From assembly GCF_002770595.1 (NCBI RefSeq), contig NZ_CP022986.1:372001-436000 (forward strand): a DNA stretch of 64,000 nt. The letters run 5' to 3'. How positions within the stretch are numbered: the stretch's first letter is position 1; each line of letters begins with the position of its first letter. Made by a program: the position numbers and the translations under genes. Positions 53,685 to 62,796 of the stretch are shown piece after piece. Below the pieces are notes generated by a model. That model ran no database searches and had not been told where the DNA came from. It saw only the letters and a list, made by a program, of their open reading frames with translations. The DNA is from Chryseobacterium camelliae. GTDB lineage: Bacteria > Bacteroidota > Bacteroidia > Flavobacteriales > Weeksellaceae.

Positions 53685-54452
53685 ATGCATACCCGTAAAA
53701 AACTTAATCTGACCCTGAAAATATGGCGCCAGAAAAACAGGAATACGAAAGGCCGTTTTGAAACCTACAGTCTTTCTGATGTCTCTACCGAATCTTCTTT
53801 CCTGGAAATGCTCGATGTCCTCAATGAACAGCTGATCAACGATGATAAGGAACCGATTGCCTTTGATCATGACTGCCGCGAAGGGATCTGCGGCATGTGC
53901 TCCCTGTATATTAATGGAAGAGCGCATGGTCCCGACCGGGGAATTGCTACCTGTCAGCTCCATATGCGCCGGTTTTCAGATGGAGAAACCATTGTGGTCG
54001 AACCCTGGCGCAGCGTTGCGTTCCCGGTCATTAAAGACCTGATCACAGACCGGAGTGCGTTTGACAGGATCATGGCATCCGGAGGCTTTATTTCCGTCAA
54101 TACTTCCGGAAGTACGCTGGATGCGAATGCCATACTCGTTGATAAAGATGACGCCGACAAATCTATGGATGCCGCCGCATGCATCAGTTGCGGTGCGTGT
54201 GTGGCCTGCTGTCCCAACGGAGCCGCGATGCTGTTCGTAGGCGCTAAAGTTTCTCATTTTGCTCTTCTCCCGCAGGGTAAGGTAGAAGCGCAAAGGCGTG
54301 TCCTGAATATGGTAAAGGCAATGGATGAGGAAGGTTTCGGGAACTGCTCCGTTATCGGTGCGTGTGAAGTGGAATGCCCGAAGAGCATTTCCCTGGACAA
54401 TATAGCCCGGCTGAACAGGGAATATATGAAAGCCTGGGTTAATAAGGGATAA
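53685..54452 (+). CDS. sdhB: succinate dehydrogenase/fumarate reductase iron-sulfur subunit, orphan
   Basis: The 255-residue protein has the 2Fe-2S plant-ferredoxin domain with Cys64, Cys69, Cys72 and Cys90 ([12 protein letters not shown]). The 4Fe-4S/3Fe-4S domain has Cys166, Cys169, Cys172 and Cys176 ([14 protein letters not shown]), then Cys221, Cys227 and Cys231 (CEVECPKS). It would transfer electrons between a flavoprotein subunit and membrane quinone sites. No sdhA or sdhC is adjacent, so it is either a lone copy of a split operon or a paralogue. It converges with the ExoIII gene 11 bases away. Confidence 0.9.
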   Translation: MHTRKKLNLTLKIWRQKNRNTKGRFETYSLSDVSTESSFLEMLDVLNEQLINDDKEPIAFDHDCREGICGMCSLYINGRAHGPDRGIATCQLHMRRFSDGETIVVEPWRSVAFPVIKDLITDRSAFDRIMASGGFISVNTSGSTLDANAILVDKDDADKSMDAAACISCGACVACCPNGAAMLFVGAKVSHFALLPQGKVEAQRRVLNMVKAMDEEGFGNCSVIGACEVECPKSISLDNIARLNREYMKAWVNKG

Positions 54453-54463
54453 TATTTGACGCT

Positions 54464-55237
54464 TTATTTTTCGAGCCGGGCCCACGTCGGTGCATGGTCG
54501 CTTGTCTTTTCCCATCCGCGTACATATCGGTCTACGCCACCGGATTGTAGTGCAGATTTCAGATAAGGACTCAGTAAGATATGGTCCAGGCGCATTCCGG
54601 CATCCCGGTCATACGATCGGTACATATAATCCCAGAAAGTATAGATTTTTTCTTCCGGGAACAGGTTCCTGATAGAATCAAGCCATCCTTTTTTGAGCAG
54701 GCCCTGATAGGCTTTTCTCACTTCCGTCCTGTACAGGGCGTCATTTTCCCAGCGCTCAGGTTTATGGACGTCAATGGGTTCTGGAATGATATTGAAATCG
54801 CCTATAATAATGGCGGGGAGATCCATCTTTATCAGTTCATCGGTTCTTTTTTTCAGTCGCTTCAGCCAGGACAGCTTATACTCGAATTTGGGTCCGGGAT
54901 AGGGATTTCCATTAGGCAGGTAAAGACAGCAGATGACCATCTGGTCTATAATGGCTTCCAGGTAACGGCTCTGTTCATCATCAGGATCTCCGGGCAGGGT
55001 GTCCTGCACTTTGGTAATATCCAGGCCTTTGGTGAGGATCGCTACGCCGTTCCAGCTTTTCTGTCCTTTCCAGATCGCATGATACCCTGCAGCATTGATC
55101 TCCTTTTCCGGAAAACGGTCCTGTGGTGCTTTCAGTTCCTGAAGGCATACGACATCCGGTCTGGATTCTTCCAGCCAGCGCAGCAGTACGGGAAGCCTGG
55201 CATTGATCCCGTTAACATTATAGGTGGCGATTTTCAT
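54464..55237 (-). CDS. xth: exodeoxyribonuclease III / AP endonuclease
   Basis: The 257-residue protein matches ExoIII: MKIATYNVNGINARLPVLLR, VVCLQELKAP with the metal Glu, YLPNGNPYPGPKFEYKLSW, IIGDFNIIPEPIDVHKPE, and the end RLDHILLSPYL and SDHAPTWARL. The EEP-fold active site residues (Asn, Glu, Asp, His) are all in place. It cuts at abasic sites and trims 3' ends. It lies beside a 3-methyladenine glycosylase gene, another base-excision enzyme, on the opposite strand. Confidence 0.95.
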   Translation of the reverse strand: MKIATYNVNGINARLPVLLRWLEESRPDVVCLQELKAPQDRFPEKEINAAGYHAIWKGQKSWNGVAILTKGLDITKVQDTLPGDPDDEQSRYLEAIIDQMVICCLYLPNGNPYPGPKFEYKLSWLKRLKKRTDELIKMDLPAIIIGDFNIIPEPIDVHKPERWENDALYRTEVRKAYQGLLKKGWLDSIRNLFPEEKIYTFWDYMYRSYDRDAGMRLDHILLSPYLKSALQSGGVDRYVRGWEKTSDHAPTWARLEK

Positions 55238-55364
55238 ATGCTCTGTTTTTAGATAGAACTTTTAAAAACGCAAGAAGTATTCCAGCAGTACGATAAAAAC
55301 AGGCTTGTTGTGCATTATTTTTGCTCTCATATTTACCTGATAATACATAAACCCCGATTGATTA

Positions 55365-55973
55365 ATGCTTATGAAGTTACCTGAAACCTACTACAGAAAT
55401 CCTGATACGCTTTTCCTTGCCAAAGACCTTCTAGGAAAAGTACTGTACACCTGTTCAGACGGAAATATTTCAGCCGGCATCATCGTTGAAACGGAAGCTT
55501 ATGGTGGAATATCCGACCAGGCATCCCATGCCTACGGCGGGCGGCGTACCGGCAGGACCGAAACCATGTACCGGAACGGCGGTGTCTCTTACGTTTACCT
55601 GTGTTATGGCATCCACTACCTTTTCAATGTCGTTACTTCTGTGGAAGATGATCCTCAGGCGGTGCTGATCAGAGCTATAGAGCCTCTGTCTGGACAGGAA
55701 CTTATGCAGCTGCGCAGGAATATGCCGGTTTCCAAAACAGCCATTTCATCAGGACCGGGATCGGCAGCAAAGGCATTAGGCATAGACCGCTCTATGAACG
55801 GAAAAGAACTGACCGGAGATGAAATCTGGATTGAAGACCATGGAATTTCCTATGCTTCCGACCAGGTTGTATCCGGTCCGCGAATCGGGGTAGCCTATGC
55901 CAGGGAAGATGCGCTGCTGCCGTGGCGGTTTTATGTCAGGGGCAACCGGTATGTCAGTAAGCCCAGAAGCTGA
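55365..55973 (+). CDS. DNA-3-methyladenine glycosylase, AAG/MPG type
   Basis: The 202-residue protein matches the AAG (MPG) fold: LAKDLLGKVLY, IVETEAYGGISDQASHAYGG with the catalytic Glu in ETEAY, YLCYGIHYLFNVVT and the end GPRIGVAYAREDALLPWRFY. It removes alkylated purines in base-excision repair and leaves abasic sites for AP endonucleases such as the adjacent Xth. Two in-frame ATGs (55365 and 55371) are possible starts. It diverges from xth. Confidence 0.93.
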   Translation: MLMKLPETYYRNPDTLFLAKDLLGKVLYTCSDGNISAGIIVETEAYGGISDQASHAYGGRRTGRTETMYRNGGVSYVYLCYGIHYLFNVVTSVEDDPQAVLIRAIEPLSGQELMQLRRNMPVSKTAISSGPGSAAKALGIDRSMNGKELTGDEIWIEDHGISYASDQVVSGPRIGVAYAREDALLPWRFYVRGNRYVSKPRS

Positions 55974-56010
55974 TCTGAAACTTAGAAAGGACATCAATGA
56001 CTGGAATAAA

Positions 56011-56041
56011 AGAAACAGCTGACGTTGATTCAGCTGTTTCT
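56011..56041 (+). terminator. hairpin after the AAG gene
   Basis: AGAAACAGCTGA pairs perfectly with TCAGCTGTTTCT around 7 nt. The following T-run is short, so termination is likely but not as strong as others. Confidence 0.6.
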
Positions 56042-56192
56042 GCATGAACTACAGTGAACAGTGTTTAAAAAGCAGTATTAGTATCTCTGAATATAATGAC
56101 ATAAGTATATATTATCCGGTGATATACTTACTCTTTTCACACGTGAAAAAAGGTTGTCAGCAACCTTATTAAATAAATTTCTCAAGATACAG

Positions 56193-56393
56193 TTATTCGT
56201 TATCGGTCTGTACATTGACCTTGTCTTGCCCATGTCTTGCCGTATCGGATACTTCATTCAGGTTCCGTATGGTATCAGATTCAGCATCATTGATGGTTTT
56301 ACCCTCATTCTGAGTGCCGGGATATTGAGTTTCTGATTTGTTACAGGCCGTTACAGCACCTGCTAACAAAAGTATATACAGTAGATTTTTCAT
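56193..56393 (-). CDS. small lipoprotein, hypothetical
   Basis: With ATG 56391-56393 as start, the 66-residue protein has a lipoprotein signal (MKNLLYILLLAGAVTAC, Cys17) and a polar disordered tail rich in Asn, Thr, Glu and Asp. A longer frame beginning eight codons earlier would spoil the signal peptide. No domain is recognised. It is a single gene. Confidence 0.65.
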   Translation of the reverse strand: MKNLLYILLLAGAVTACNKSETQYPGTQNEGKTINDAESDTIRNLNEVSDTARHGQDKVNVQTDNE

Positions 56394-56481
56394 AATATTA
56401 TAATTAGGTGATTTCAAACTTAGGAATTAATGCACTACCATGGATATGATGCCAGTCACAAAAATTCTATTTTTTTCGGTA

Positions 56482-56525
56482 TTATAAAAATAGCCCGTCC
56501 GTGTATGACCGGACAGGCTATTTTA
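56482..56525 (-). terminator. terminator of the aldo/keto reductase pair
   Basis: On the minus strand AAAATAGCC-GTCCGG pairs with CGGAC-GGCTATTTT with small interruptions and runs into T5. It follows the second reductase gene by about 15 bases. Confidence 0.82.
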
Positions 56526-56539
56526 TTTCTTTATGTACA

Positions 56540-57484
56540 TTATTTACTGGAATCGATCAGCATATGCATATCCTGTTCATCCAGTTTTATATCCACTGCT
56601 TTGAACAGTGCCTGCAATTGGGAATCGCTCGTAGCACTTACAATGGGAGCCGTTACCGCCGGATTTGCCAGCAGCCAGGCTAACGCTATGGATGCCTGCC
56701 CTGCCTGATGCTTTTCACTGAGTTCATCCAGCGCTTTTAGCACTTTCATGCCTTTGTCATTCAGGTATTTCTTCATGCCGCCTCCTCTGGAGCTTTTGTC
56801 GAAATCAGATTCATCACGGTATTTACCGGTCAGAAACCCTCCTGCCAGAGAAAAATACGGGAAAACACTTAAACCGTATTCTTTAACCAGTGGGTGATAA
56901 TCCTTTTCAAAGCCTTCCCTTTCCATGAGGTTATAATGTGGCTGCAATGCTACATACTTCGGCAGAAGATGCTTTTCAGCTGCTTCAAATGACTGCCGGA
57001 TACGTTCCGGTGAGACATTGGATACTCCGATATATCGGACCTTGCCTGCTTTAATGATTTCATCGTAGGCTTCCAGGGTTTCTTCTACCGGCGTTTTACC
57101 ATCATCAAAATGCGTGTAATACAGATCTATGTGATCGGTGCCGAGCCTTTTCAGCGAATCATCCACGGATTTCAGGATATGCTTTTTACTGATGTCAAAA
57201 TCATGTTCACGGGTTTCAGAACCTACTTTGGTGGCAATAACCATGTCATTTCTGTTGGAGCGGCTTTTCATCCATTTTCCGATGATTTCCTCAGACTGTC
57301 CACCCTTGCCGTTGACCCACCAGGAATAGGTATCTGCGGTATCAATGAAATTGAAGCCGGCATCTGCAAACCGGTCCAGGATATGAAAGGACTGCTTCTC
57401 ATCCAGGGTCCACCCGAATACATTCCCTCCGAAATTAACCGGCGCTACTGTTAAGTCTGTGTGGCTGATTGTTCTTTTTTCCAT
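56540..57484 (-). CDS. aldo/keto reductase
   Basis: The 314-residue (beta/alpha)8 NADPH enzyme shows the AKR pattern: NFIDTADTYSWW with the catalytic Tyr and Asp, VIATKVGSE for the Lys strand, HIDLYYTHFDD for the His, and YIGVSNVSPERI and LQPHYNLMER for the cofactor side. The end, ALAWLLANPAVTAPIVSATS, is also typical. It is 5 bases downstream of a second AKR gene with which it forms an operon. Substrates are not readable. Confidence 0.92.
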   Translation of the reverse strand: MEKRTISHTDLTVAPVNFGGNVFGWTLDEKQSFHILDRFADAGFNFIDTADTYSWWVNGKGGQSEEIIGKWMKSRSNRNDMVIATKVGSETREHDFDISKKHILKSVDDSLKRLGTDHIDLYYTHFDDGKTPVEETLEAYDEIIKAGKVRYIGVSNVSPERIRQSFEAAEKHLLPKYVALQPHYNLMEREGFEKDYHPLVKEYGLSVFPYFSLAGGFLTGKYRDESDFDKSSRGGGMKKYLNDKGMKVLKALDELSEKHQAGQASIALAWLLANPAVTAPIVSATSDSQLQALFKAVDIKLDEQDMHMLIDSSK

Positions 57485-57489
57485 AACAT

Positions 57490-58500
57490 TTACTGATTAC
57501 TATTAGAATGATCACCCGGAACCTGTGCTTTTTCATAGATCAGTCCTTCGGATTTCAGCTCTTTCCAGAAGTCCGAAGGAATTTCAGCGTGAAGGGCAAT
57601 CACGTTGTCCTGTACCTGTTCAGGCGTACTGGCGCCCGGTATAATGGAAACAAACTCGTCTGCAGCGAGGACGAACTGAAGGGCTGCATGCACGATATCG
57701 GTATTGTATTTCTGTGCGATTTCCTTAATTCTGTCGCGTTTTTCAGTCATTCCTTTAGGAATAAGCTCCTTGTAATTGTACCGGTTCCTGCCGGCAATAA
57801 ACCCGGAATTGTATCCTGCTCCGGAAACCAGCTTCACACCAGCTTTCTTTACGGCCGGAAGCAGTACGTCTACGGCGAAATCATGATCGAGGATGGAATA
57901 CTGGGTTGCAGACAGGCAGATGTCGGGGTCAGCATCATCAATACAGTCGAGGATGGGTTCTATTTTATTAACGCCCATTCCCCAGCCTTTGATAACCCCC
58001 TGGTCACGCAATTCCGAAAGCACTTTGAAAGCCCCTTTCTTAGCCTGCTCAAGAAAGTAAGGATAGCGGTCTCCCACCTGGTCTTCGGAAAGGTCATGCA
58101 CATAGACGATATCAAGACGGTCCATTCCGGTCCTTTCCAGGCTTTCTTCAATTGATCTTTTAATGGCATCTGCAGTATAATCATGCCTGAAATCATAATT
58201 CAGCGGGTTTTGCCACATGGTTGGCGGCACATCCGATTCCGGCACTTCGGTAAAGATTCTTCCTACTTTGGTAGAAAGGATGAAATCTTCCCTGTTTTTA
58301 TCCTGTAAAAAGGCCCCGAACCTCCTTTCACTTTTCGTAAGCCCATACCATGGAGAGGTATCATAATACCTGATGCCTAAATCCCATGCTTTAGAGAATA
58401 TTTCATTGGCCTGTTCATCGGTAATATCGGCGAAAGCAGTTCCTATGGCAACTCCTCCCAGCCCAAGCCTGTGGTTTTCATTTAAAATTTCTGGTTTCAT
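57490..58500 (-). CDS. aldo/keto reductase, L-fucose dehydrogenase/pyridoxal dehydrogenase-like
   Basis: The 336-residue AKR starts at ATG 58498-58500 (MKPEILNENHRLGLGGVAIG); the longer frame adds unlikely residues. It has DTSPWYGLTKSERRFGAFL, ILSTKVGRIF, LDIVYVHDLSED and GAGYNSGFIAGRNRYNY, a pattern seen in D-threo-aldose/L-fucose dehydrogenase and pyridoxal 4-dehydrogenase relatives. The typical catabolic partner genes are absent, so the substrate is open. First gene of the two-gene minus-strand unit. Confidence 0.85.
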   Translation of the reverse strand: MKPEILNENHRLGLGGVAIGTAFADITDEQANEIFSKAWDLGIRYYDTSPWYGLTKSERRFGAFLQDKNREDFILSTKVGRIFTEVPESDVPPTMWQNPLNYDFRHDYTADAIKRSIEESLERTGMDRLDIVYVHDLSEDQVGDRYPYFLEQAKKGAFKVLSELRDQGVIKGWGMGVNKIEPILDCIDDADPDICLSATQYSILDHDFAVDVLLPAVKKAGVKLVSGAGYNSGFIAGRNRYNYKELIPKGMTEKRDRIKEIAQKYNTDIVHAALQFVLAADEFVSIIPGASTPEQVQDNVIALHAEIPSDFWKELKSEGLIYEKAQVPGDHSNSNQ

Positions 58501-58646
58501 ATTTCTTATATTTAAAAATTTGGCTGTTATGGACGTGCAAACATCGTGCACATCTACGATGCCACAGGTTTAATTTCACGATTTTTACAGGGTGTTTGGT
58601 CTTATTATTGAATGAAAATAGGCACACACCACAGAATATTAATCAT

Positions 58647-59915
58647 ATGAAAAAGCATATCGTCATCGTAGGCGGAGGTTTTGCAGGGATTAACATGATC
58701 AAATCTCTTAAAAACGATCCCAGGTTCAGAATTACTCTGGTCGACAAGAACAATTATCACTTCTTTCCCCCGCTGATCTACCAGGTAGCCACATCATTTA
58801 TAGAATCATCCAACATCAGCTATCCGTTGCGGAAGATGTTCGCCAATTATAAGAATGTCCATTTTCATATGGGTAGCCTGGAAAGTGTAGATACGGCTGC
58901 ACAGCTCCTGCACACGGATACGGGAAGTATCGGTTATGATTACCTTGTTCTTGCTCTGGGAACAGAGACCAACTTCTTCGGAATGAACAATGTACAGCGC
59001 TGTGCCCTTCCGATGAAAACCATTGAAGAAGCCCTTTACCTGAGGAATTATATGCTTCTTACCCTTGAGGAGGCTGCGCGGAATAAAGATGTTAAAAAAG
59101 CTGAAAAGCTTCAAAATATCGTGATTGCCGGTGGAGGTCCTACCGGAGTGGAACTGGCCGGGATGATCGCCGAAATGGGACAATATATTGCCCAGAAGGA
59201 ATACCCGGAAATTAAAATGAGTTTGTCTAACCTCTATCTTATTGATGCACTTCCCACCCTGCTGTCTCCAATGAGCAAAATGGCTCAGGAAGATGCGTAT
59301 GAAACACTGACCAGGCTGGGGGTGAAAATCCTGCTGAATGTATCGGTAAAAGATTATGTAGATTGTAAAGTCATTCTTTCTGACGGCAGAACGATAGAAA
59401 CAGAAACCCTGATCTGGACATCCGGAGTCATAGGACGCGAGGTCAAAGGTTTACCGGAAGACAGCATTGGCCGTGGCCGCAGGATTCTCACAGATGCCTA
59501 CAATAAGGTCAAAGGAACAGAAAATGTCTATGCTCTTGGAGATATTGCTCTCCAGCTAACCGATCAGGAATATCCGAAAGGACATCCGCAGCTCGCGCAG
59601 GTGGCTATACAGCAGGGAAAAAACCTGGCAGGAAACCTGATCCGGATGGAAGAAAATAAAGAACTCAAGCCTTTCAGTTATCATAATAAAGGAAGCATGG
59701 CCATTATTTCAAAATTCAGGGCGGTAGTGGATCTCCCGAAATTTTCCTTCAAAGGCTTTATAGCATGGCTTACCTGGCTGTTCATCCATATTATTCCGCT
59801 GGTAACTTTCGGAAGTAAAATACGTTTGGCATTAGATTGGATGCGCTTATTCGTAACAAATAATCCTTCGATCAGGCTTATTTTAAGGCCAAAGAAAAAT
59901 ACAGGTAAGGATTAG
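58647..59915 (+). CDS. ndh: type II NADH:quinone oxidoreductase
   Basis: The 422-residue flavoprotein starts at ATG 58647 (MKKHIVIVGGGFAGINMIKS); the longer frame is less likely. Two Rossmann folds bind FAD (VGGGFAG) and NADH (VIAGGGPTGVELAGM). ENVYALGDIALQ is the late FAD motif. The C terminus has an amphipathic/hydrophobic part (FIAWLTWLFIHIIPLVTF) that binds the membrane, as usual in NDH-2. It passes electrons from NADH to quinone without pumping protons. It is monocistronic. Confidence 0.92.
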   Translation: MKKHIVIVGGGFAGINMIKSLKNDPRFRITLVDKNNYHFFPPLIYQVATSFIESSNISYPLRKMFANYKNVHFHMGSLESVDTAAQLLHTDTGSIGYDYLVLALGTETNFFGMNNVQRCALPMKTIEEALYLRNYMLLTLEEAARNKDVKKAEKLQNIVIAGGGPTGVELAGMIAEMGQYIAQKEYPEIKMSLSNLYLIDALPTLLSPMSKMAQEDAYETLTRLGVKILLNVSVKDYVDCKVILSDGRTIETETLIWTSGVIGREVKGLPEDSIGRGRRILTDAYNKVKGTENVYALGDIALQLTDQEYPKGHPQLAQVAIQQGKNLAGNLIRMEENKELKPFSYHNKGSMAIISKFRAVVDLPKFSFKGFIAWLTWLFIHIIPLVTFGSKIRLALDWMRLFVTNNPSIRLILRPKKNTGKD

Positions 59916-59956
59916 AAACATTAACCATGAATACTCATTAACATCAGAATAAATAT

Positions 59957-60787
59957 CTATGAACTGACTTCACCCATCACATACATGTTTTCCATCGTTG
60001 GAACATCGCTGCCCCCTTTCTTTTCAAGGGTAATAGCGAAGGCCTGAGCCTGAGGGATGGTAGAGAGCGCAATTTTAGCGTCCTTATCCTCTGAATACAT
60101 TCCTGCACTCACCGGCTTACCCCCTTGTATAGCCCAGAGCTGATACTGCATGCCTTCAGGCGCTTTCGGTAAAGTTTCTGCGGATAGGTATACTTCTTTT
60201 GTTCGGGTATCCCAGAAAACCATGGCTTTAGAATCCGTATGCTTTTCAACACCCTTCAGCATCACCATTTTCATTTCAGGACTTGAAATCATTGTCCATT
60301 TCTGCTGCATGTTCTGCAGGGCAAGCGCATTGTTTTTCTGTTGAGCCTCAAGCTGTGCAATCTGCTTTTTGCTTTCGGAACGCTCATTCATCCAAAAAAG
60401 GTTAGCCGCTGTACTCACAAGGAATAATGCTGTTGCAGCAACCGCGTACGTCTTCCAGCCGGTTTTCCTTTCAGGAGCTGTACGGATATCATGAACCGGT
60501 TTTATATGCGGTTCATGCTGCACGTCATTAGCAATAACAGGTTTTGGAAGTTCAACAGTCTGTTCTTCTTGGATTTTATCCCATATTTTGGATTTCAGAT
60601 CAGCAGGTGGTGCTACAGCCTGAGCTGTGGCAAGATCTTCCAATACTTTCTGTGCTTCTTCAAATGCTGCTTTTACTTCAGCATTGTTCTTCATCACACA
60701 CTCCAAAATACCTGCTTCTTCAGGGGAAGCAAGACCTAGAATATAAGATTCTATAATTCCGGATGATATGTATTCTTTAGTATTCAA
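59957..60787 (-). CDS. membrane anti-sigma factor, RskA-like
   Basis: The 276-residue protein has a cytoplasmic N-terminal part (SGIIESYILGLASPEEAGIL) typical of anti-sigma sigma-binding domains. One membrane segment (about 116-138: YAVAATALFLVSTAANLFW) is followed by a coiled coil and a periplasmic RskA C-terminal domain (KAMVFWDTRTKEVYLSAETL, GMQYQLWAIQGGKPVSAGMY, AFAITLEKKGGS). It should hold the ECF sigma encoded one base upstream and release it on an envelope signal. No zinc HxxxCxxC motif is seen. Confidence 0.9.
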   Translation of the reverse strand: MNTKEYISSGIIESYILGLASPEEAGILECVMKNNAEVKAAFEEAQKVLEDLATAQAVAPPADLKSKIWDKIQEEQTVELPKPVIANDVQHEPHIKPVHDIRTAPERKTGWKTYAVAATALFLVSTAANLFWMNERSESKKQIAQLEAQQKNNALALQNMQQKWTMISSPEMKMVMLKGVEKHTDSKAMVFWDTRTKEVYLSAETLPKAPEGMQYQLWAIQGGKPVSAGMYSEDKDAKIALSTIPQAQAFAITLEKKGGSDVPTMENMYVMGEVSS

Positions 60788-60788
60788 T

Positions 60789-61361
60789 TTATTGGTAATC
60801 TTTTAGCAAGTCTTTTAATTTCATCAGTGCGCTTCTCATTTTGGTCTTTACGGTTCCCAATGGCATCTTCAGTTTTTCGGAGATTTCATTCTGCGTATAT
60901 CCCTGGTAATAGGCCATATCTATGAGTTGCTGCTTATCTTTTTCAAGACTTCCGAGTATACTGCTGAATCCGATATGATCAGACGTATGGTCCTGAACAG
61001 AAAGCTCTGCAGAATCATATACGAAATCCGGAAGCGATTGGTTTTTAAGTTCGTTCTGAAAAGATTTTGATTTTAAATAATCGATCGCGGTATTTCTTGC
61101 AATATTGATCATCCATGTATAAAACCTTCCTTTGCCGGCATCATATTGGGCAATGGAGTTCCATATCTTAACAAAAACGTCCTGGATGATTTCTTCAGTA
61201 TACTCTTTGGATTGTACGATCCGGAGGATGACCCCATATAAAGCGCCCGAATAATGGTCATAAAGGTAATGAAAACCATTTTCGTTTTTATCCTTAAGTA
61301 GAAGGATAAGCTGCTCTTCCGAATAGTAGTTTGTTTTAATAAGTAAAGTATTTCCGTTCAA
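60789..61361 (-). CDS. ECF sigma factor, SigK-like
   Basis: The 190-residue sigma factor has region 2 (LYDHYSGALYGVILRIVQSK, EIIQDVFVKIWNSIAQYDAG, FYTWMINIARNTAIDYLKSK) and region 4 (LIDMAYYQGYTQNEISEKLK, then MPLGTVKTKMRSALMKLKD). The anti-sigma follows with a 1-base gap, so they are coupled. The pair with a RskA-type anti-sigma and nearby fasciclin gene resembles the SigK-RskA regulon known in mycobacteria, where fasciclin-type MPT70/83 are the targets. It diverges from msrB. Confidence 0.93.
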   Translation of the reverse strand: MNGNTLLIKTNYYSEEQLILLLKDKNENGFHYLYDHYSGALYGVILRIVQSKEYTEEIIQDVFVKIWNSIAQYDAGKGRFYTWMINIARNTAIDYLKSKSFQNELKNQSLPDFVYDSAELSVQDHTSDHIGFSSILGSLEKDKQQLIDMAYYQGYTQNEISEKLKMPLGTVKTKMRSALMKLKDLLKDYQ

Positions 61362-61405
61362 ATGTAGTGAATAAAATTCATATCATACAAAAACCGGGCA
61401 ATCTT

Positions 61406-61420
61406 TTATGTCGTACATAA
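61406..61420. promoter_or_regulatory. 6-bp palindrome in the sigma/msrB divergent region
   Basis: TTATGT and ACATAA flank a 3-base centre (CGT). It lies between the ECF sigma gene and msrB, upstream of both, and could be an operator or overlap the promoters. No match to a known site is claimed. Confidence 0.3.
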
Positions 61421-61446
61421 ATTTTATAGAATTTAATTTCAACGAT

Positions 61447-61962
61447 ATGAAAAACATACTCATAAAAGCAATGGCGATATGTCTTCTGAACATGGCTGCA
61501 GCCGGCTCGGCACAGAATACCCGTTTTAAAACGAAGAATCCTTATTATTCACGCACTTCCACTACTCCGCTTAAAGTAAGCAACAGCGAATGGAAAAAGA
61601 TACTAAAGCCAGAGCTGTACCAGGTAGCCCGGGAAGGTGCCACTGAGATGGCATTCACAGGGAAATACAGTGAGTTTGATGAGAAAGGAACGTACTACTG
61701 CGCCGTCTGCGGAAATCCTCTGTTCATGTCTACTTCCAAATTTGCCACCACGTGCGGATGGCCCTCTTTTTACCAGCCGATGGCTAAAAACAGTGTAAAG
61801 TACAGAAAAGACACTTCCTATAATATGGAAAGAACGGAAGTTTTATGCGGAAGATGTGATTCCCACCTGGGACACCGATTCGATGACGGACCAAAACCAA
61901 CCGGAAAACGTTACTGCATGAATTCTGTTTGCCTTGATTTTGTTCCGTTTAAGAAAAAATAA
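61447..61962 (+). CDS. msrB: secreted peptide-methionine (R)-S-oxide reductase
   Basis: The 171-residue precursor starts at ATG 61447 with a signal peptide (MKNILIKAMAICLLNMAAAG). The SelR fold shows the zinc Cys pairs Cys85/Cys88 (YYCAVCGN) and Cys134/Cys137 (LCGRCDSHLGHRFDDGP), the motif CGWPSFYQP, and the catalytic Cys157 in RYCMNSVCLDF. It repairs oxidised methionine in periplasmic or surface proteins. It is the first gene facing the ECF sigma, followed by fasciclin and ferritin-like genes. Confidence 0.95.
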   Translation: MKNILIKAMAICLLNMAAAGSAQNTRFKTKNPYYSRTSTTPLKVSNSEWKKILKPELYQVAREGATEMAFTGKYSEFDEKGTYYCAVCGNPLFMSTSKFATTCGWPSFYQPMAKNSVKYRKDTSYNMERTEVLCGRCDSHLGHRFDDGPKPTGKRYCMNSVCLDFVPFKKK

Positions 61963-62095
61963 TATTCTGTTTATCAGTAATTTACATAAAAAAATAATAA
62001 AGTTTTCAATAAAGTAAATCCGGATGAAAACCGGTCTCGTAAATGACAGTAAGAGTTTAATACAACAATAGTTTAACACATTAATTAAAATAAAG

Positions 62096-62665
62096 ATGAA
62101 CACTAGAACAAAAATCACAGCATTGACCATGGTCGCATTATCATTCGCATTCAGCGGACATGCAAATGCACAGATGGCAAAAGAGAAAACAGTAATGGTA
62201 GGCGGTGCACCGATGTACCCTTCCAAGAATATTATTGAAAATGCGGTCAATTCCAAAGACCATAAAACATTGGTAGCCGCTGTAAAAGCAGCAGGATTGG
62301 TAGAAACGCTTCAGGGCGCAGGACCATTCACTGTGCTGGCTCCAACAGATGCAGCATTTGGCAAGCTTCCTAAAGGTACTGTTGAGACCCTGGTAAAGCC
62401 TGAAAATAAGGAAATGCTGACTAAAATCCTTACCTATCACGTACTTCCCGGAAAATACAGCGCCAAGCAGATCTGGGCAGCCGTGAAAGCAGGAAACGGA
62501 AAGAGTATGATGAAGACTGTGGAAGGTGAAGAACTGACGTTCTGGACAAAAGGTAAAGACCTGTATGTAAAGGATGCCAAAGGTAACAGCGCTAAAGTAA
62601 CGATTGCTGATGTTAATCAGTCCAATGGTGTAATTCATGTAATAGATACAGTGTTGATGCCGTAA
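62096..62665 (+). CDS. secreted fasciclin (FAS1) domain protein
   Basis: The 189-residue precursor has a signal peptide ending near HANAQ. One FAS1 domain (about 42-188) has the H1-like box ALVAAVKAAGLVETLQGAGP, FTVLAPTDAAFGKLP and the H2 part SNGVIHVIDTVLMP. FAS1 domains mediate adhesion or protein contacts. It sits 134 bases after msrB and is closed by a strong terminator, so it may have its own promoter. The link to the ECF sigma is inferred from synteny with mycobacterial SigK. Confidence 0.93.
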   Translation: MNTRTKITALTMVALSFAFSGHANAQMAKEKTVMVGGAPMYPSKNIIENAVNSKDHKTLVAAVKAAGLVETLQGAGPFTVLAPTDAAFGKLPKGTVETLVKPENKEMLTKILTYHVLPGKYSAKQIWAAVKAGNGKSMMKTVEGEELTFWTKGKDLYVKDAKGNSAKVTIADVNQSNGVIHVIDTVLMP

Positions 62666-62682
62666 GAGTGGTTTGTTAATTG

Positions 62683-62714
62683 AAACAGCATAATTCCATT
62701 TATGCTGTTTTTTT
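62683..62714 (+). terminator. Rho-independent terminator of the fasciclin gene
   Basis: AAACAGCATAA pairs perfectly with TTATGCTGTTT around 6 nt and runs into T7. Confidence 0.9.
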
Positions 62715-62796
62715 CTTTATCGTTTACAATTGTATAGATCAGTTATATCTTCATACAGACTGGTCTCAGCATATTTAACCATTAAAAAATAATATT

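Noticed and set aside
53685..54452. Lactate or glycerol-3-phosphate oxidase iron-sulfur subunit
   Set aside because: The 2Fe-2S plus 4Fe-4S/3Fe-4S cysteine layout is that of SdhB/FrdB.
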